A program made the translations under genes and the position numbers. DNA of 35,480 nucleotides from assembly GCA_014084085.1 (NCBI GenBank), contig NPFB01000188.1:27048-62527 (forward strand), written 5' to 3'. This DNA is from Hondaea fermentalgiana (taxonomy: Eukaryota; Sar; Bigyra; Thraustochytrida; Thraustochytriidae). Every line of letters begins with the position of its first letter. Position 1 is the first letter of the stretch. Shown here in pieces: positions 25,718-35,480 of the stretch. The notes under the pieces are model-generated. The model was not told the origin of the DNA and ran no database searches. It saw only the letters and a program-made list of their open reading frames with translations.

Positions 25718-26047
25718 TTCTCGAATCAAACGCACTGTTTATTTTCTACCCTTATTAGGACTATTTGACACTGAATGAACGGGAAAATGCAAAGTCGTAA
25801 TCATTCCTCTCGAACATATAGGCCTAGGTCGAGGTCTACGCCTAGACCTACACTGAGATCAGCAGTTTGCTTTTCTATTTTCTGACGACTGAGCTTTCTC
25901 AAGACTTCCTTCTCTCTCATAAGCATACATGCACACCATAGGGGTGAGGCACAAGAGAGTGTGTGTATGGTGTCTTTTTGCAAAGTGAAGAAGAGACAAA
26001 AGGAAAGAAAAAATGCACATTTGCTGGGCTAACTGTACATAAGCTTG
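25718..26047. other. Convergent 3' spacer, AT-richer, with hairpin
   Basis: This is 330 bp between the stops of the EF-hand-like gene (+) and the DENN gene (-). It is noticeably AT-richer than flanking coding sequence. It contains a perfect hairpin near 25840 and no convincing reading frame. Confidence 0.55.
25832..25849. terminator. Perfect 7-bp hairpin in convergent spacer
   Basis: AGGTCTA, loop CGCC, TAGACCT. Nearby related sequence (TAGGCCTAGGTC, 25819-25830) can form alternative pairings. It lies 115 bp past the stop of the plus-strand gene and about 200 bp past the stop of the minus-strand gene, so it is probably in both 3' UTRs. A role in 3' end formation is speculative. Confidence 0.35.
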
Positions 26048-29000
26048 CTAACTCGCCGACGTGAACGCAGTTTCGAGGAGCCGTAAAAGTAACTCGGAGT
26101 TCATGAGCTTGACACGGAGCGCATCGACCCAAAGAGACTCTTCCATTTTATCCAGGAAGCGAAGCTTCACAGTTCTCGCCTTGTTTGGCTCCCGAAGCTG
26201 CGTGACGAGGTAAATCCAATGCTCGTCATCGCAGCCAGGCTTGGGATCCTCAATGGCCTCCTCCGGTTTGCTCTTGCGTGTGCGATCCAGCGTCGCCTGC
26301 AGTCGCGCACAGGACGCTGCGGTGTCGTTTTGATAGTACTGTGACGTGGGCACGACGAGTCGCGTTCGTGTTGGATCGAGAACAATACCGCCTTTCTCCC
26401 TGTTCTTGCTCTTGCGGTAGTGATAGCGCAGACGCTTCTCCTCAAGATAGATCCACTTCTTCTTGGGCTTAATTTGAAAGAAAGAGGAGTTTTCGCTAAA
26501 GCCGTTCGCTCTGGTGAGTGTGGACCCATGCGTTGTTAGTGAATGGGTCCCATTCGCACCTGACCTTGAGGAATTTGCCATTGAGCTCGGAGCAGGCGCG
26601 CTCTGCGGTGACTGGGCCGAGGGCGGCGAGCGCCTTCCGCTCATGCACTGCGCTCGCTCCATTTCACAGGCAAGTTGCATGTCTTGAATGTCGTGCGCGA
26701 CGCGCGACACTGCAGCCACTCTGCTCATGTTCTGATGCGACGCGTTGCTGGATAGGCCAAACGAAGAAAAGATAGAAGGCCATTGCGAGGACGACGCCAT
26801 TTGAGCACCCGTCGATTTGCCGCTGCTCGCGCTCACCACTGCAGAATAGCCGAACATCGTTGCACTGTTACGCCGATTCGTGAGCCCAGCATGGCTCGTG
26901 CTGCCCGTAGCACTAGCAGTCGACGAAGAGGTCCCCGAACCTATGCTTGACCCACGACCAGGCCCTCCGTTTCCTCCTGACGCGCCACCGCTTGCGTTCT
27001 TGCTCATCCCGCTGCCTCCGGCATGTACTGCGGCCATCACAGACGCATCAAGGCTCGAGTCGTCGACTTCCTCGGCATCGAGGTCGAGCGTGTGATCAAG
27101 AACAACCATGTACACCCAGCAACCCCGCGTGAGGCCCACGAGCGAGCGGTACAGTCGCGCTTTTGCGCTGAGGTGAGCGCGAAGCACCTCGTCCATGCGG
27201 AGGCGGGAGATTGTTTTGGACGCCTCTTGCTGCTGCAAAAAGAGGCGAAAGAGCTGCGAGTGCGCGAACTGCTGTGTAAAGGCACCACGTGGATCCTCCA
27301 CAAGCATGCTCTTATAGTACCTGTGTCCATCAAAAGACCGGGCAGACGATTCATAGAAATAGGCATGAAAACGGATGAGCCAGAGCATGGCCAGCTGCGC
27401 GCCCTCGTAAAGACGAGCGCATCGCTTTTGCGCTTCTTGGCCCCATCCCAAGGCACCACCATTGGCTTCAGAGTTTGAGTGTCGTCGCGTAGCATGCGCT
27501 TCAGGTACACGAGAAACCTCACCAAAAGACCGCGACGACTCCACTCCTTTTCCAAGTCCCTCTGCTGTTCCCCCCGAAGAAGGTATTTCGAAGCCGCCAG
27601 CACTATTCGCCCGAGCGCGCTGACGGGCTCCGCGCATGACAGCCACCATGGCGCTGCGCAGCGCTGCAGGAATGATTGCACTACGTCGCAAGTTCCTCTC
27701 TGGGAACTCAACCCAGCCATCATCTAGGTTCACGACACTTGGGTACGCCGGCTGCTCGTCAACAGCATGAGCGGCGGCCTCCAGTCCGTTGATAAAGTTC
27801 TTGACAGCGCTCGGGTGCATGCCAACGATGTATACCTTGATATAGAACATGCGACCCATCACAAAAGCCACTGGCGCAGGAATGTTGCGCAAGACCAGAT
27901 GGATCCAGGAAAGAGGTCGAATCAATGACAGCAGCGCTTCAATCGCACGTGCGCGCACCGCACACAACGAGGAGGCAACCACCACGGGCTGCTCGTTCAA
28001 GAGCGTAGACATGAGTCGAAAGACATGATCGAGCGGGATCTCGCGTACCAGGTCCCACAGACCAAGCAGCGTCGGCTGCGGGTCTCGCAAAACGGTTTGG
28101 CAAAGTTTCTCCACGGGTACATTAAAGACCGGAACGCTCTCCTCGGACACGGCTTTCTCAAAGGCAAGCCGCGAGGCGCCAACATCCGAGCTTGGATCTG
28201 CAAAGATCTGGTGCATACTCACCAAAGGGGGCTCGCCCTCGCCGGCCTGATGACGAGCCGTCACCGTCAGATTTTTGTCCCATAGAGACAAAAGTACATA
28301 GTTGCCATTAGCGCCATACTGCGGTGGGCCATCGAGTGAATTGACGCGCGCGGGCGGTGCTTTAAAGAGGCGAACATTGCGTGGCTGATGCGAGGTTTCC
28401 TTGCTTGCCTTTGTCGACCCAAAGATGACCGTCGCGGCCGGTGCAACTGCGCGCGTCGCGCGTGTCAGTCTCCGAATGCTGCGCAACAGGTCCAGGTTCT
28501 GCGAAAAGACTTCGTTCATGTGAAGCGTATGCCCGGTCTCTCCATGGGACAAAAGCTTGATTCGGTGAAAGCAGCTCCACAGCGCCGCGTTGGTGCGCGC
28601 TTCTGTCGTCATAAATTCCGCTTGCCGTGCGTTTCGACACCGTTTGCAGCCCTCGTCTCCGTGCCGTAGCTGCTGCCGAAGCTGGCGCACACGATCGCGC
28701 TGCTTTGCTTGCAGGGCGTAGCGCTCCTTTCGCCCAAGCACGTCCGTCGGCACCGCCGAATCAGACATGTTGCGTCGATGAACATTTGCCACAAGAGCGG
28801 CTGTCGAGGAAATGTCTACAGCGCTGTCGCCATAGTACCGTGTTCGATTAGATGAAGGTGTCTGCGTCTTGACGCCTGGTCGCCGCCACGCCCCGGGCTG
28901 TGCAGGTTTGTACAGAATAAGGTAATCGTCATAAATTGGCGATCGGACGTGGTCCTGGAGCATGATTGACGTTGCAAATGAATGCTGTCGCCAGCACTCG

Positions 29001-32000
29001 TCCGTAAGATAATTCCATGTCGATAACATTTCCACCTGGCTACCCACCGGCTCGTGCAAGGGTGCTGGCGTTGAGGTTGTGAGGCCACCAAGGGTGCCAA
29101 GACTTAGACGCAGGAGTCGTGTGACGTGCTCCAAAAGCCTAAAAGTCATCCCGGGCGGCGTAAAGATGCCGGGAATTCGCGTTGATGGAAAGTCGAACTC
29201 AACACCCGTCTCAACGAGAGATTCAGTGCGCGCACGCGCCGTTCGGCTGGCCTCAGCGTTTTCTTCTTCGCTTTCATGTTTGGAGTGTTCCTCTGAAGAC
29301 AGTTTAAGAAATGTCGACAGCGCTTTTTCGACCTCCATTTGAGCACTTGTTGTCTCGTCCGTGAAGGAAAAGGAGTCCGCTAGATTAAGCGCTATCGTGT
29401 CGCTGGGAGGTGAAGATGGGAGGCTCGTCGTCAAATACAGCATATTAAGAAGTTGCGACGCCTCGTGCCAAAAATTCCAGGCCTTGGTTCGCTCGCCACG
29501 AAAGGCGACGAGCTCCGCCATGTTTACAAGCGCACGCAGCATGAGCGGGGCATAGCCAATATCGGCGCACAGGTCCAAGGCCATGGTTGTAGTTTCCTCT
29601 ATACTGTCGAGAATCGCCAGCGAGCTCGCCTCATCCATGGCCGCCACGCTACCGCGGTGCGCATATGCCACGAGTTCTACTTGGCCGATTCGCGTCAAGG
29701 TCTTGGCCTGCCAAAGCGCATCGTCGATAAGCTGAAAATACTCGAAAGCTCGCCAGAAGGAATGGATGCATTCGCGAACGCCCTCTTCATAGAAGGCGCC
29801 ACCCATCTCAAGGTATCCATGCTCCAGGTCCTCAGCAAAGGCGTGCGAAATCGAAATACCGTTGCTGCCACCCCCTCCTCCTCCTCCGCCGCCGCCGCCA
29901 CCACCACCACCGTTAGTTGGAGCAGCTCCGTGCGCGTCCACACCGCCATGTCCGGAAGGGTTGTGTGGCCCTGGCGTTCGCGGAGAGTGTGGTCCTGAAC
30001 CATGATGACTCGAGGAGCCTGAATAACGTCCGTTGCCGTCGTTGCCATAGGAAGAATTATTATGCCCATTCCCAGAAGAAGAAGAAGAAGAAGATCCACC
30101 TGGACCATTTGCAGCCGTCGGCGTCGGCGTGGAACGGCCACACTCTTGACAACGGGGACGTGCAAACGGCGTAGGAAGCGAGGCAACCTGGGCCACAACG
30201 TTTGGACAATGCGCCACCTGCAACACTTTCCCACGGTAGAACAAAAGCCTTCCCATTTGGCCCAACGTGAGATTGAGAATGGAAGCCGAAATCGGATTCG
30301 CATTACGTGCTGGCGCAGTGGCACACAAGGTGCTCGGATCAACGCCAGCAAGCTTTAGCGTCTCGTCAATCCAAGCCTGAGCTTCCGTGGGAACGCCCTG
30401 GTACAGCGTACATCGGGCCCGAAGAATAGCATACGTCATGGTGATCTCACTGCTGGTGCCAGCCAGCATGGTGAGCAACTCTGCAATCATGCTGTCCGAG
30501 GGTTGCGGGCGTGGAAAAGTCCCAATGGCAGCCTTTTGCAGACCAGCCGCGTGCGCAGCAGCAAAGCTCGGGTCGCACCAGCGACCATGCGTGACCTCTT
30601 GTGCAAGCTGGTCCAAAGCCATCATGGCGTCTGCCAGCCAGCGCAACTTGAGGCAGGCCTTGGCGAGAGAGATTAGCACCGTAAGACGCGACGCGCTGCT
30701 CTGCAAATGTTCTGCACTAAAGGTGTCATTGAGCGGATGATCGCGGCTCGCAGATGGATTCAAGCTCGGCCAACCCAGATACGGTGAGACCTCGGGAACG
30801 CCAGCAACCCCGGAACCGGGTCCAAGCGTTGCGAGTACACGCTCTAGAAGCCGGGCCGCGTCCTCCGGACGATTTGCAGCGAGCAAAACATGAGCGAGGC
30901 GCTGCTGAAGCTTGACGCGAAGTGAACGATGGTGCGCATCAGACGAGGAAGGGCCATTGGAGGAATTGCCGAGCGCGTCGTGCGCATGGGCGTAGGCGGT
31001 GGGCGAAAAACTCTCGTCCATGGAGGATGACCTGCGCGTCCCGAGGTAGGACAGGGCAAGTTTGAGATATGACTCTGCCTGCGCAAAATCTGCGCGCTGA
31101 TCCAGCAACATCATTGCTACGCGCTCGGAAACGTAGACGAACTCGTTAAGACTTGTCTCGAGCTTGGTCGTGTGCAAAATTTCAAGGTGATACTTTAAGG
31201 CGCGGTCCCAGTCCATATGTTCGACGCAAATGGAGCATAGCCGGCGATGAAGCCATTGGAAGTCGTTGTGTTCCCGAATTTGATACGAACGCGCCGCGGA
31301 CTCAAATGCGCCAATCGCGTACTTGTACTTGCCGTTCTCCACGAGAATATCGCCGTATAGTACCATGGCATTCGTGGCGAGTTCACTGAGCAAGGGAGCC
31401 CCTTCGCATTGCGGGAGGTCGTTAGCCTGCATCTCAAGGATGAAGAGGCATTCAAAAAGCATTTCTTCGGCAAGAGCCGAGTCCCTCTGTTCGTCCCACG
31501 TATACATGGCGAGCACATAGGCTGCTTTGGCCTTGAGCAGCGAGTAAGCAGGAATGCGGCCGTACAAGGCCAAGAGACGTTCCATGCGATAGCGCGGGTC
31601 GACGTTGCAGAGACGCTCGCACTCGATCATCTGACGATCCGCCGCTTCGCGATACTTGTGTACAACGCCAATGCACATGCTGATGCCGACCTCGTCCGGA
31701 TGTGCAGACCCAGCACCCGAGGCTTTGGCGCATTCTCCGACGATGTCGACGACCTCACGTTCAACGTCTGTGTCACTGGTCATCCACTTTTCGAGCTCGA
31801 GCTGGAGCTGGTCCAGAGCGTCCTGTAGCTTGTTCGTTTCACTCGTTGTCAAGGGCGACATGCCGCACAGCAAAAGCTGGATGTCACACAGACAGCCTGC
31901 CTGGACGAGAACTGGATCGGCCTGAGGAAAACACCCAAAATCCTTGCGATCCTCATACGGTGAGCTGGATGCGCGCAAGTAGGCGCTACAGAGCTGCGCA

Positions 32001-35000
32001 AGTACGGTTTCCGCGAGCTGTGCTTCGGCCGAGAGAAAGGGAGCAGCGCTCGACTCGGGTGGGGCGTAGGCGAACTTCCAGGCCTGTGGAGCTTCAGGTT
32101 CGGGAGGGACGTCAAAGGACCCTTTCGACGCGCGACGGCGCACGCGGTGCCGATGTTTGTGCAAGTGGCGCGATGCCGCCTTGGAGGACGTTGCCGACGA
32201 GTTGGTCGAGGAATTGGACATGGAAGACATGGTGGACGAAGAAGGGCCGTGACCAATCGTGGTCCCTGAAGAAGCTCCATTGTGAGTCCTGCGATCGAGG
32301 TCGAGGACGCAGGTGGCAAGCTGATGGGCAGCAGCTTCTGCCTCAAGCATCATAACATACGTGTCGACATAGTGACGGAGCGAGACGGGAACCTGTGAGG
32401 ATACCCATTTTTGCGTCTCAGCGACCATGGAGAGAACGCATTCGGGTACATCTTGCCGGCTCGTGCCCCGTGCGCGACTGAGATCACCTGCCGCGTGGGC
32501 GGCACCTGAGCGAGCAAGTGCAAGGACTCCCCAGTGAAAGGTCCCAAGAATAGTCTTGAGAAAGGCGTCCCAAGGTGCAAGCGGAAGCTCGCGGCTGCTG
32601 CGTCGATGGCTCGATTGCGCAGAATCAAGGTCATCAACGCTCCGACTTCGGTGTGCACTCGCGCTTGTGGGCTCAAGACTTCTCGCAGAGAGAGGAAGAC
32701 CCATTTCGGGAATGGGCGTTGATAATGGAGGAAGCGGTGGTCCCATTGGCAGCAACTCCGCAGGATTGGGTGTCGATTGTGGAGTAACAGGTGAGCCGAG
32801 GCTGTCGACGGTAGGAAAATGAAAGGCGCCCCCCTCGGTGCCCGCGTCGAAACCTTCCATGGAGGAAAAGGACTTTTTGGTGAGTCTTCGTTTTTTCTCG
32901 CTTGCAAAGGGCGCGAGCATGCGAAAAAGACGAACGGCGGTTTCTGCGCACATTCCATCCTTGCGCGCCGAGTAGAGCGACCATACGAGGGAGAGGTAGG
33001 CCTCGCTCCACTCGAGCGAGCCTGCAGGGTTCTTGCCAAGAATTTTGCGCATCTGTTTGGGGTCCGCGTCAAGCTGAGCGGTCTGTTCAATTTGAGCCTG
33101 GCGTTCTTTGACCTGGTCACTCGAGACGAGTTGGGCAAGCCACTGTTCAAGAGCAGTCTCCTGCATAAAGCGCATCCCCTCCCGGGTGCGCAATGAGAAC
33201 AATGCTGTTGGTTTGGGGTACCGAAGCACTGTCGGCGCCGCGTGTTCTTCGCGAATCTGCGTGGTAAAGCGCCAGCGCCGCGGAAGCTGTTGCGACCCGC
33301 GCTTGTCCTCGTTGCCAGCACCGACGAGGCTTCGAAGACCTTCGAGGTGTTGCTGGAAAGCGCCGAGCGTTGTGGGTGCGAGGCCTTCGGCCTCAGTCGT
33401 CGCGATGCTGTCCATGGAGTCGTCGGCCTCGATAGCAAGCTCTGCATCCCAATCGCTGCCACTGCTGAGGCTGCTATGATCGTCGTCCTCGTCGCTGTCT
33501 TGGCCAAGTGCGCGAGCTTGATCCGTTTCGCCACTTGCCCGAAAGTCTTCATCCTGGTCGCGATTTCCGACAGCGGCGAAACCGAGGTCACGCTCATCGT
33601 CTTCGGCTTGGCTGAGCGTAATGTTGAGATCATCGGCATTACCGTGTGCAAGACCGACTGCACAGTCATCGGTCTCCTGATCACTCATTTCTGGTGTCAA
33701 AGAGGGATTGTGCGTATTGCGTCGGGCTTCGTCAGCAATGCTGTTGCTGTTGCTGTTGTTGATGTCGTCATCGTTGTCGTCAAGATTGAGGCGAGAAGTG
33801 TCTGGTTTCGTTGCGTGCACATTGCCGTTGCCTTTGTGCGGTTTAAAGGAGGATCGGGCCAGCTGCGCCCATGCTTCTGCGCCCAGATCCCCTTCTTTCG
33901 TGCCTGTTTTCTTGCCGCCCTCGTCACTGTCTTTGTAAGGCGACGCGGAAGGCGACTCCTTGGAAATAGGTATTGCACCATGCTCTTCGAGCAAGAGGCT
34001 GGCGTCTCGATATGCGTTGCCGGCAGACGAGGTGTCGAGCAGGCTCTCTGCACGCGGGGAAAGATCTTTTTCTTCCATTTGTAATAAACGGCCTGGACTC
34101 GAGGTCGGATCTGATTTCGAAGTTTGCACCTCATCGTATCCATCAGCGGGAAGGCCCGATTTAAGCATGATTCGATTTCGGAAGCGATGAAGTGCATTGC
34201 CGCGTCGAGTTTCTTCGGCCCCGTGCGTAACGCTGTCTCGATCTTCTCGGGAAAGGTTGTCTTCTCCGTCGCCTGCTGTACAGTGGCGGTCTAATTCATT
34301 GTTGTCATCGTTGCCCTTGTCATCGTCGTCTCCTACATCGGGGACGGCCAAGCGTGCCAGCTGACCCTTCGCATGTTGTTTTCGGCGCTGCGCTCGCCGT
34401 GAAACGCTCTCTGTGCTCTCGACGCTGCAGAGACTTGCCATGGAGGACAAAGAGCCCGCGGCCACAATGCTGTCCGGGTCCGAGCAGGCAGTGTTCTGCA
34501 TCCTAGTGTCCACGTCCAGCGGATCTGCTAATCCTGGCAACCCCGCCACATCCCCTGCCGAAGATCCGCTGTATTCTGCGGGGCTTCCGAGCTGACGGGA
34601 CACGGCGAGGGGCGAGGGGCGCGCTTTGGTGAACACAGGCAGAGGGTCCTCGTCCGTTTCGTCAGCTTGCGGCACGGGAATATTGGACCCGAGCGAGCGA
34701 CGCTGACGGCGGCGTGCGAGACGTTTTGCCTCGGCGGCGCTGGTCGACACGGAAGTCAGCGAGGCCGTCGATCGTTCTGCAGGATTATAGTCTTCGTGAT
34801 GTACAGAGAGAGGTGTGAGATCAGACATTTCGCGGGGGCGCATTGCGTGTGAGGTCCCCGCGGTCGCGCCGCCGCGGGCGTACTGTGCCTGGTGTATGTT
34901 GTGTATTTTGGCCCAGTCCAGGCTGCGCACGATCCGGCGCGGATGCGCGAGCGGCTGCACGCCGTAGAGGCCTCTTTTCCATGCGTTATTGGTGCCATTG

Positions 35001-35305
35001 TTTGGGGGGTCCAAGTCGGCTGCAGCATGATTGCCGCCGCTTCCGGCCGCGCTGGCGGGGCTGTCGGCGGTGCCAGGGGCACCTGCGGCGGTCTCTGCGG
35101 CCTCGCCGGCGTTGCGTGCCGTCGGCGACGGCGTCTGTTCCCTGATCGGGATCTGCAGCGGCAGTTTGTGCGCGACGAGGCCTGCGTCGGCCTCGTCGCC
35201 GGCGTCGGGTCCCGCCAGCTCGAACTCGTTGCTCCAGTCGTCCTTGGTCGGCGCGGTGATGCCCACCACCGTCGTGGCCGCCGCGCGCTCGGCCTCGGCC
35301 TCCAT
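26048..35305 (-). CDS. Giant TPR-DENN-PH-like protein (3085 aa), putative Rab GEF
   Basis: The start is the ATG at 35303-35305. Residues 1 to about 640 are low-complexity acidic and Ser-rich sequence. A helical segment precedes a TPR-like region from about 1200 to 1970, for example ATNAMVLYGDILVENGKYKY, AIGAFESAARSYQI and LLAANRPEDAARLLERVLATLG. A Gly15 run (29867-29911) lies in a linker near residue 1800. A DENN module follows: upstream part from about L2313, core from F2429 (FRLMSTLLNEQPVVVASS, then AIEALLSLIRPLSWIHLVLRNIP and YPSVVNLDDGWVEFPE), downstream part near 2630-2700 (FHAYFYESSARSFDGHRYY...QLFRLF). A PH-like fold at about 2945-3070 ends the protein. DENN modules exchange nucleotides on Rab GTPases; TPRs bind partners; a PH fold would help membrane recruitment. 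Role inferred: Rab GEF in vesicle traffic. No stop interrupts 9.3 kb. I know no standard DENN subfamily with this layout. Confidence 0.85.
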   Translation of the reverse strand: MEAEAERAAATTVVGITAPTKDDWSNEFELAGPDAGDEADAGLVAHKLPLQIPIREQTPSPTARNAGEAAETAAGAPGTADSPASAAGSGGNHAAADLDPPNNGTNNAWKRGLYGVQPLAHPRRIVRSLDWAKIHNIHQAQYARGGATAGTSHAMRPREMSDLTPLSVHHEDYNPAERSTASLTSVSTSAAEAKRLARRRQRRSLGSNIPVPQADETDEDPLPVFTKARPSPLAVSRQLGSPAEYSGSSAGDVAGLPGLADPLDVDTRMQNTACSDPDSIVAAGSLSSMASLCSVESTESVSRRAQRRKQHAKGQLARLAVPDVGDDDDKGNDDNNELDRHCTAGDGEDNLSREDRDSVTHGAEETRRGNALHRFRNRIMLKSGLPADGYDEVQTSKSDPTSSPGRLLQMEEKDLSPRAESLLDTSSAGNAYRDASLLLEEHGAIPISKESPSASPYKDSDEGGKKTGTKEGDLGAEAWAQLARSSFKPHKGNGNVHATKPDTSRLNLDDNDDDINNSNSNSIADEARRNTHNPSLTPEMSDQETDDCAVGLAHGNADDLNITLSQAEDDERDLGFAAVGNRDQDEDFRASGETDQARALGQDSDEDDDHSSLSSGSDWDAELAIEADDSMDSIATTEAEGLAPTTLGAFQQHLEGLRSLVGAGNEDKRGSQQLPRRWRFTTQIREEHAAPTVLRYPKPTALFSLRTREGMRFMQETALEQWLAQLVSSDQVKERQAQIEQTAQLDADPKQMRKILGKNPAGSLEWSEAYLSLVWSLYSARKDGMCAETAVRLFRMLAPFASEKKRRLTKKSFSSMEGFDAGTEGGAFHFPTVDSLGSPVTPQSTPNPAELLPMGPPLPPLSTPIPEMGLPLSARSLEPTSASAHRSRSVDDLDSAQSSHRRSSRELPLAPWDAFLKTILGTFHWGVLALARSGAAHAAGDLSRARGTSRQDVPECVLSMVAETQKWVSSQVPVSLRHYVDTYVMMLEAEAAAHQLATCVLDLDRRTHNGASSGTTIGHGPSSSTMSSMSNSSTNSSATSSKAASRHLHKHRHRVRRRASKGSFDVPPEPEAPQAWKFAYAPPESSAAPFLSAEAQLAETVLAQLCSAYLRASSSPYEDRKDFGCFPQADPVLVQAGCLCDIQLLLCGMSPLTTSETNKLQDALDQLQLELEKWMTSDTDVEREVVDIVGECAKASGAGSAHPDEVGISMCIGVVHKYREAADRQMIECERLCNVDPRYRMERLLALYGRIPAYSLLKAKAAYVLAMYTWDEQRDSALAEEMLFECLFILEMQANDLPQCEGAPLLSELATNAMVLYGDILVENGKYKYAIGAFESAARSYQIREHNDFQWLHRRLCSICVEHMDWDRALKYHLEILHTTKLETSLNEFVYVSERVAMMLLDQRADFAQAESYLKLALSYLGTRRSSSMDESFSPTAYAHAHDALGNSSNGPSSSDAHHRSLRVKLQQRLAHVLLAANRPEDAARLLERVLATLGPGSGVAGVPEVSPYLGWPSLNPSASRDHPLNDTFSAEHLQSSASRLTVLISLAKACLKLRWLADAMMALDQLAQEVTHGRWCDPSFAAAHAAGLQKAAIGTFPRPQPSDSMIAELLTMLAGTSSEITMTYAILRARCTLYQGVPTEAQAWIDETLKLAGVDPSTLCATAPARNANPISASILNLTLGQMGRLLFYRGKVLQVAHCPNVVAQVASLPTPFARPRCQECGRSTPTPTAANGPGGSSSSSSSGNGHNNSSYGNDGNGRYSGSSSHHGSGPHSPRTPGPHNPSGHGGVDAHGAAPTNGGGGGGGGGGGGGGGSNGISISHAFAEDLEHGYLEMGGAFYEEGVRECIHSFWRAFEYFQLIDDALWQAKTLTRIGQVELVAYAHRGSVAAMDEASSLAILDSIEETTTMALDLCADIGYAPLMLRALVNMAELVAFRGERTKAWNFWHEASQLLNMLYLTTSLPSSPPSDTIALNLADSFSFTDETTSAQMEVEKALSTFLKLSSEEHSKHESEEENAEASRTARARTESLVETGVEFDFPSTRIPGIFTPPGMTFRLLEHVTRLLRLSLGTLGGLTTSTPAPLHEPVGSQVEMLSTWNYLTDECWRQHSFATSIMLQDHVRSPIYDDYLILYKPAQPGAWRRPGVKTQTPSSNRTRYYGDSAVDISSTAALVANVHRRNMSDSAVPTDVLGRKERYALQAKQRDRVRQLRQQLRHGDEGCKRCRNARQAEFMTTEARTNAALWSCFHRIKLLSHGETGHTLHMNEVFSQNLDLLRSIRRLTRATRAVAPAATVIFGSTKASKETSHQPRNVRLFKAPPARVNSLDGPPQYGANGNYVLLSLWDKNLTVTARHQAGEGEPPLVSMHQIFADPSSDVGASRLAFEKAVSEESVPVFNVPVEKLCQTVLRDPQPTLLGLWDLVREIPLDHVFRLMSTLLNEQPVVVASSLCAVRARAIEALLSLIRPLSWIHLVLRNIPAPVAFVMGRMFYIKVYIVGMHPSAVKNFINGLEAAAHAVDEQPAYPSVVNLDDGWVEFPERNLRRSAIIPAALRSAMVAVMRGARQRARANSAGGFEIPSSGGTAEGLGKGVESSRSFGEVSRVPEAHATRRHSNSEANGGALGWGQEAQKRCARLYEGAQLAMLWLIRFHAYFYESSARSFDGHRYYKSMLVEDPRGAFTQQFAHSQLFRLFLQQQEASKTISRLRMDEVLRAHLSAKARLYRSLVGLTRGCWVYMVVLDHTLDLDAEEVDDSSLDASVMAAVHAGGSGMSKNASGGASGGNGGPGRGSSIGSGTSSSTASATGSTSHAGLTNRRNSATMFGYSAVVSASSGKSTGAQMASSSQWPSIFSSFGLSSNASHQNMSRVAAVSRVAHDIQDMQLACEMERAQCMSGRRSPPSAQSPQSAPAPSSMANSSRSGANGTHSLTTHGSTLTRANGFSENSSFFQIKPKKKWIYLEEKRLRYHYRKSKNREKGGIVLDPTRTRLVVPTSQYYQNDTAASCARLQATLDRTRKSKPEEAIEDPKPGCDDEHWIYLVTQLREPNKARTVKLRFLDKMEESLWVDALRVKLMNSELLLRLLETAFTSAS
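29867..29911 (-). repeat. GGN tract encoding 15 glycines
   Basis: Fifteen consecutive glycine codons occur within the DENN protein linker, using runs of GGT, GGC and GGA/GGG codons. A short serine run from AGA/TCT-type codons lies nearby (about 30077-30095). Confidence 0.85.
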
Positions 35306-35480
35306 CGCCTCGCGCCGCTCTGGCCCCGCGCCGCGTCCTCCTCCGCGTCCTCCGCGCTGCGCGAGCCGGGGTTTTCGCCCTGGCCGTGCTCGACCTCCTC
35401 GTCGTTTTTCAAAACCGATCCGGGTCGCCGGGTCCCGCGCCGCGCCGCTGCGCCGGGGCGGCCTCGCGCGCGGGCCTCGC
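35306..35480. other. GC-rich 5' flank of the DENN gene
   Basis: 175 bp of very CpG-rich sequence upstream of the minus-strand start at 35305. It is likely 5' leader or promoter sequence, cut off by the window edge. Confidence 0.4.

Noticed and set aside
32350..33684. 444-codon minus-strand frame inside the DENN gene
   Set aside because: Overlaps the 3085-residue frame in a different phase and has no domain signature.

Overview
The window is nuclear DNA from a protist that is GC-rich and poor in introns. The best fit is a thraustochytrid (Labyrinthulea, Stramenopiles), but this is inferred from gene style and not from a marker gene. Every recognisable gene is one uninterrupted reading frame, up to 9.3 kb long. 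The protein families are eukaryotic only: unconventional myosin, EXS, WLM/PUB, DGAT2, SAM/START, DENN, and VWA with apple-like modules. Promoters and 5' leaders are CpG-rich and full of short tandem repeats. A run of exactly 100 N (21684-21783) is an assembly gap.

Layout. (1) 1-2148: a polyglutamine-containing hypothetical protein (+), then a repeat-bearing convergent spacer. (2) 2149-6426: an EXS-family membrane protein without an SPX domain (-), then 2.4 kb of divergent, repeat-dense intergenic DNA. (3) 6427-10458: a six-IQ unconventional myosin (+). (4) 10662-12359: a Ubl-WLM-PUB metalloprotease (-). (5) 13024-13413: a small coiled-coil protein (-). (6) 14668-17157: a secreted protein with two VWA regions, a Pro/Thr stalk and two cysteine-rich apple-like modules (+), with a clear TATA box upstream. 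(7) 17271-21425: a 1384-residue SAM-START-coiled-coil protein with an amplified NPVAKLFG/GPRGPP repeat (-). (8) 21426-22125: tandem repeats and the assembly gap. (9) 22126-23256: a DGAT2-family acyltransferase (-). (10) 23654-25717: a protein with two diverged copies of an EF-hand-like module (+). (11) 26048-35305: a 3085-residue TPR-DENN-PH-like protein (-).

Genes alternate in convergent pairs with short spacers (113-385 bp) and divergent pairs with longer ones (397-2424 bp). Two convergent spacers contain A or T homopolymer tracts and one contains a perfect hairpin. Several products share broad themes: membrane traffic (DENN, myosin), lipid metabolism or binding (DGAT2, START) and membrane transport (EXS). 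Nothing in the sequence shows that they are co-regulated or form one pathway. I found no tRNA, rRNA, CRISPR array, transposon or virus-derived gene by eye. The most unusual items are the domain layouts of the SAM-START repeat protein and the giant TPR-DENN protein, the duplicated module in the 687-residue protein, and a GCTT/GCTC repeat family found in several non-coding regions.
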